This document shows positions 49,533 to 49,776 of a stretch of 49,776 nt of DNA, piece by piece (position 1 is the first letter of the stretch; the number at the start of each line of letters is the position of its first letter). The notes below the pieces were generated by a model. It searched no databases and had not been told where the DNA came from. It saw nothing but the letters and a program-made list of their open reading frames with translations. Made by a program: the position numbers and the translations under genes. The stretch comes from an uncultured Prevotellaceae bacterium. GTDB lineage: Bacteria > Bacteroidota > Bacteroidia > Bacteroidales > Muribaculaceae. The stretch lies in assembly GCA_947165485.1 (NCBI GenBank), contig CAMVAP010000021.1:1-49776 (forward strand). Reading direction: 5' to 3'.

Positions 49533-49776
49533 ATGAAGAAATTCTTATTGACGCTCGCAACTGTGGCATTTGCCACTTGCGCAATGATGGCTCAAACGCC
49601 CGTAACCAACGTAGATCAAGTAAAAGCCGCTCCCAAGCACGAGCAGTGCCAGGGTCACAAGGACGGTCAGGCATGTAATAAGCCTGCCGACCAGCAGTGT
49701 GCTGATTGCAAGGAGAAGGCCGCTGGCATGAAGAAGGAGTGCAAGCACGAGGCCGGCAAGCAGTGTGACAAGGCTG
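49533..49776 (+). CDS. Secreted Cys/His/Lys-rich small protein (partial, runs off the window)
   Basis: The 81 visible codons start MKKFLLTLATVAFATCAMMA, a signal peptide. The mature part is strongly enriched in Cys, His, Lys and Gln: HEQCQGHKDGQACNKPADQQ and CADCKEKAAGMKKECKHEAG. Cys and His recur every 5-11 residues as HxxC, CxxC and CxH clusters, which suggests binding of a transition metal (copper, zinc or similar) or extensive disulphides in the periplasm. I do not recognise a family. The gene is cut by the window end, so total length is unknown. Confidence 0.7.
   Translation, partial: MKKFLLTLATVAFATCAMMAQTPVTNVDQVKAAPKHEQCQGHKDGQACNKPADQQCADCKEKAAGMKKECKHEAGKQCDKA

Overview
The window looks like a chromosomal segment of a Bacteroidales bacterium (Muribaculaceae- or Prevotellaceae-like, probably gut-derived). 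It carries three SusC/SusD outer-membrane uptake pairs, lipoproteins with Bacteroidetes-type lipoboxes, and a Bacteroidetes gene set (two-domain uridine-kinase-like proteins, the ybeY-mnmG-apt-uvrC block, DUF4923-like and DUF4397-like lipoproteins). Promoters repeatedly fit the Bacteroidetes form TTTG-N19/20-TAnnTTTG, and there are almost no Shine-Dalgarno sequences. Coding DNA is fairly GC-rich and intergenic DNA is AT-rich. Two parS-like sites (one an exact 16-bp consensus) next to mnmG suggest an origin-proximal location.

Layout. 1-8.2 kb: a secreted lipoprotein, lgt and obg on divergent promoters, an AT-rich AbiEii-type toxin/antitoxin pair between two copies of a 24-bp direct repeat, two tandem uridine-kinase-like paralogues and a metallo-beta-lactamase-fold lipoprotein. 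8.2-30.1 kb: a transport region with one susC-susD pair on the minus strand and two on the plus strand, a candidate structured RNA, a secreted repeat protein and a DUF4397-like lipoprotein. 30.1-33.2 kb: a glycosyltransferase and an nfeD-stomatin operon. 33.2-39 kb: ybeY-mnmG-apt-uvrC-nadK. 39-45.8 kb: a second glycosyltransferase, small secreted proteins, a GH3-like adenylating enzyme, an internally deleted DUF1016 gene and an LTA-synthase-like membrane sulfatase. 45.8-49.8 kb: palindromic repeats, a 155-bp-arm inverted repeat enclosing a transposase remnant, tRNA-Leu(CAG), an M24 aminopeptidase, panB and the start of a Cys/His-rich secreted protein.

The most unusual feature is that all three SusC receptors continue past the last barrel strand into a coiled coil and a C-terminal OmpA-like domain. 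Topologically this places a potential peptidoglycan anchor in the periplasm on a TonB-dependent importer. The OmpA cassettes of two receptors are identical over 176 bp although their barrels have diverged, and all three susC genes share one promoter architecture with a leader of about 100-150 nt. No glycoside hydrolase, protease, or dedicated sigma/anti-sigma regulator lies beside these pairs, so their substrates cannot be read from context.

The intergenic DNA is also structured: a 75-114-bp terminal-inverted-repeat family (three copies), degenerate 7-bp tandem arrays at gene ends (seven places), and many perfect hairpin terminators.
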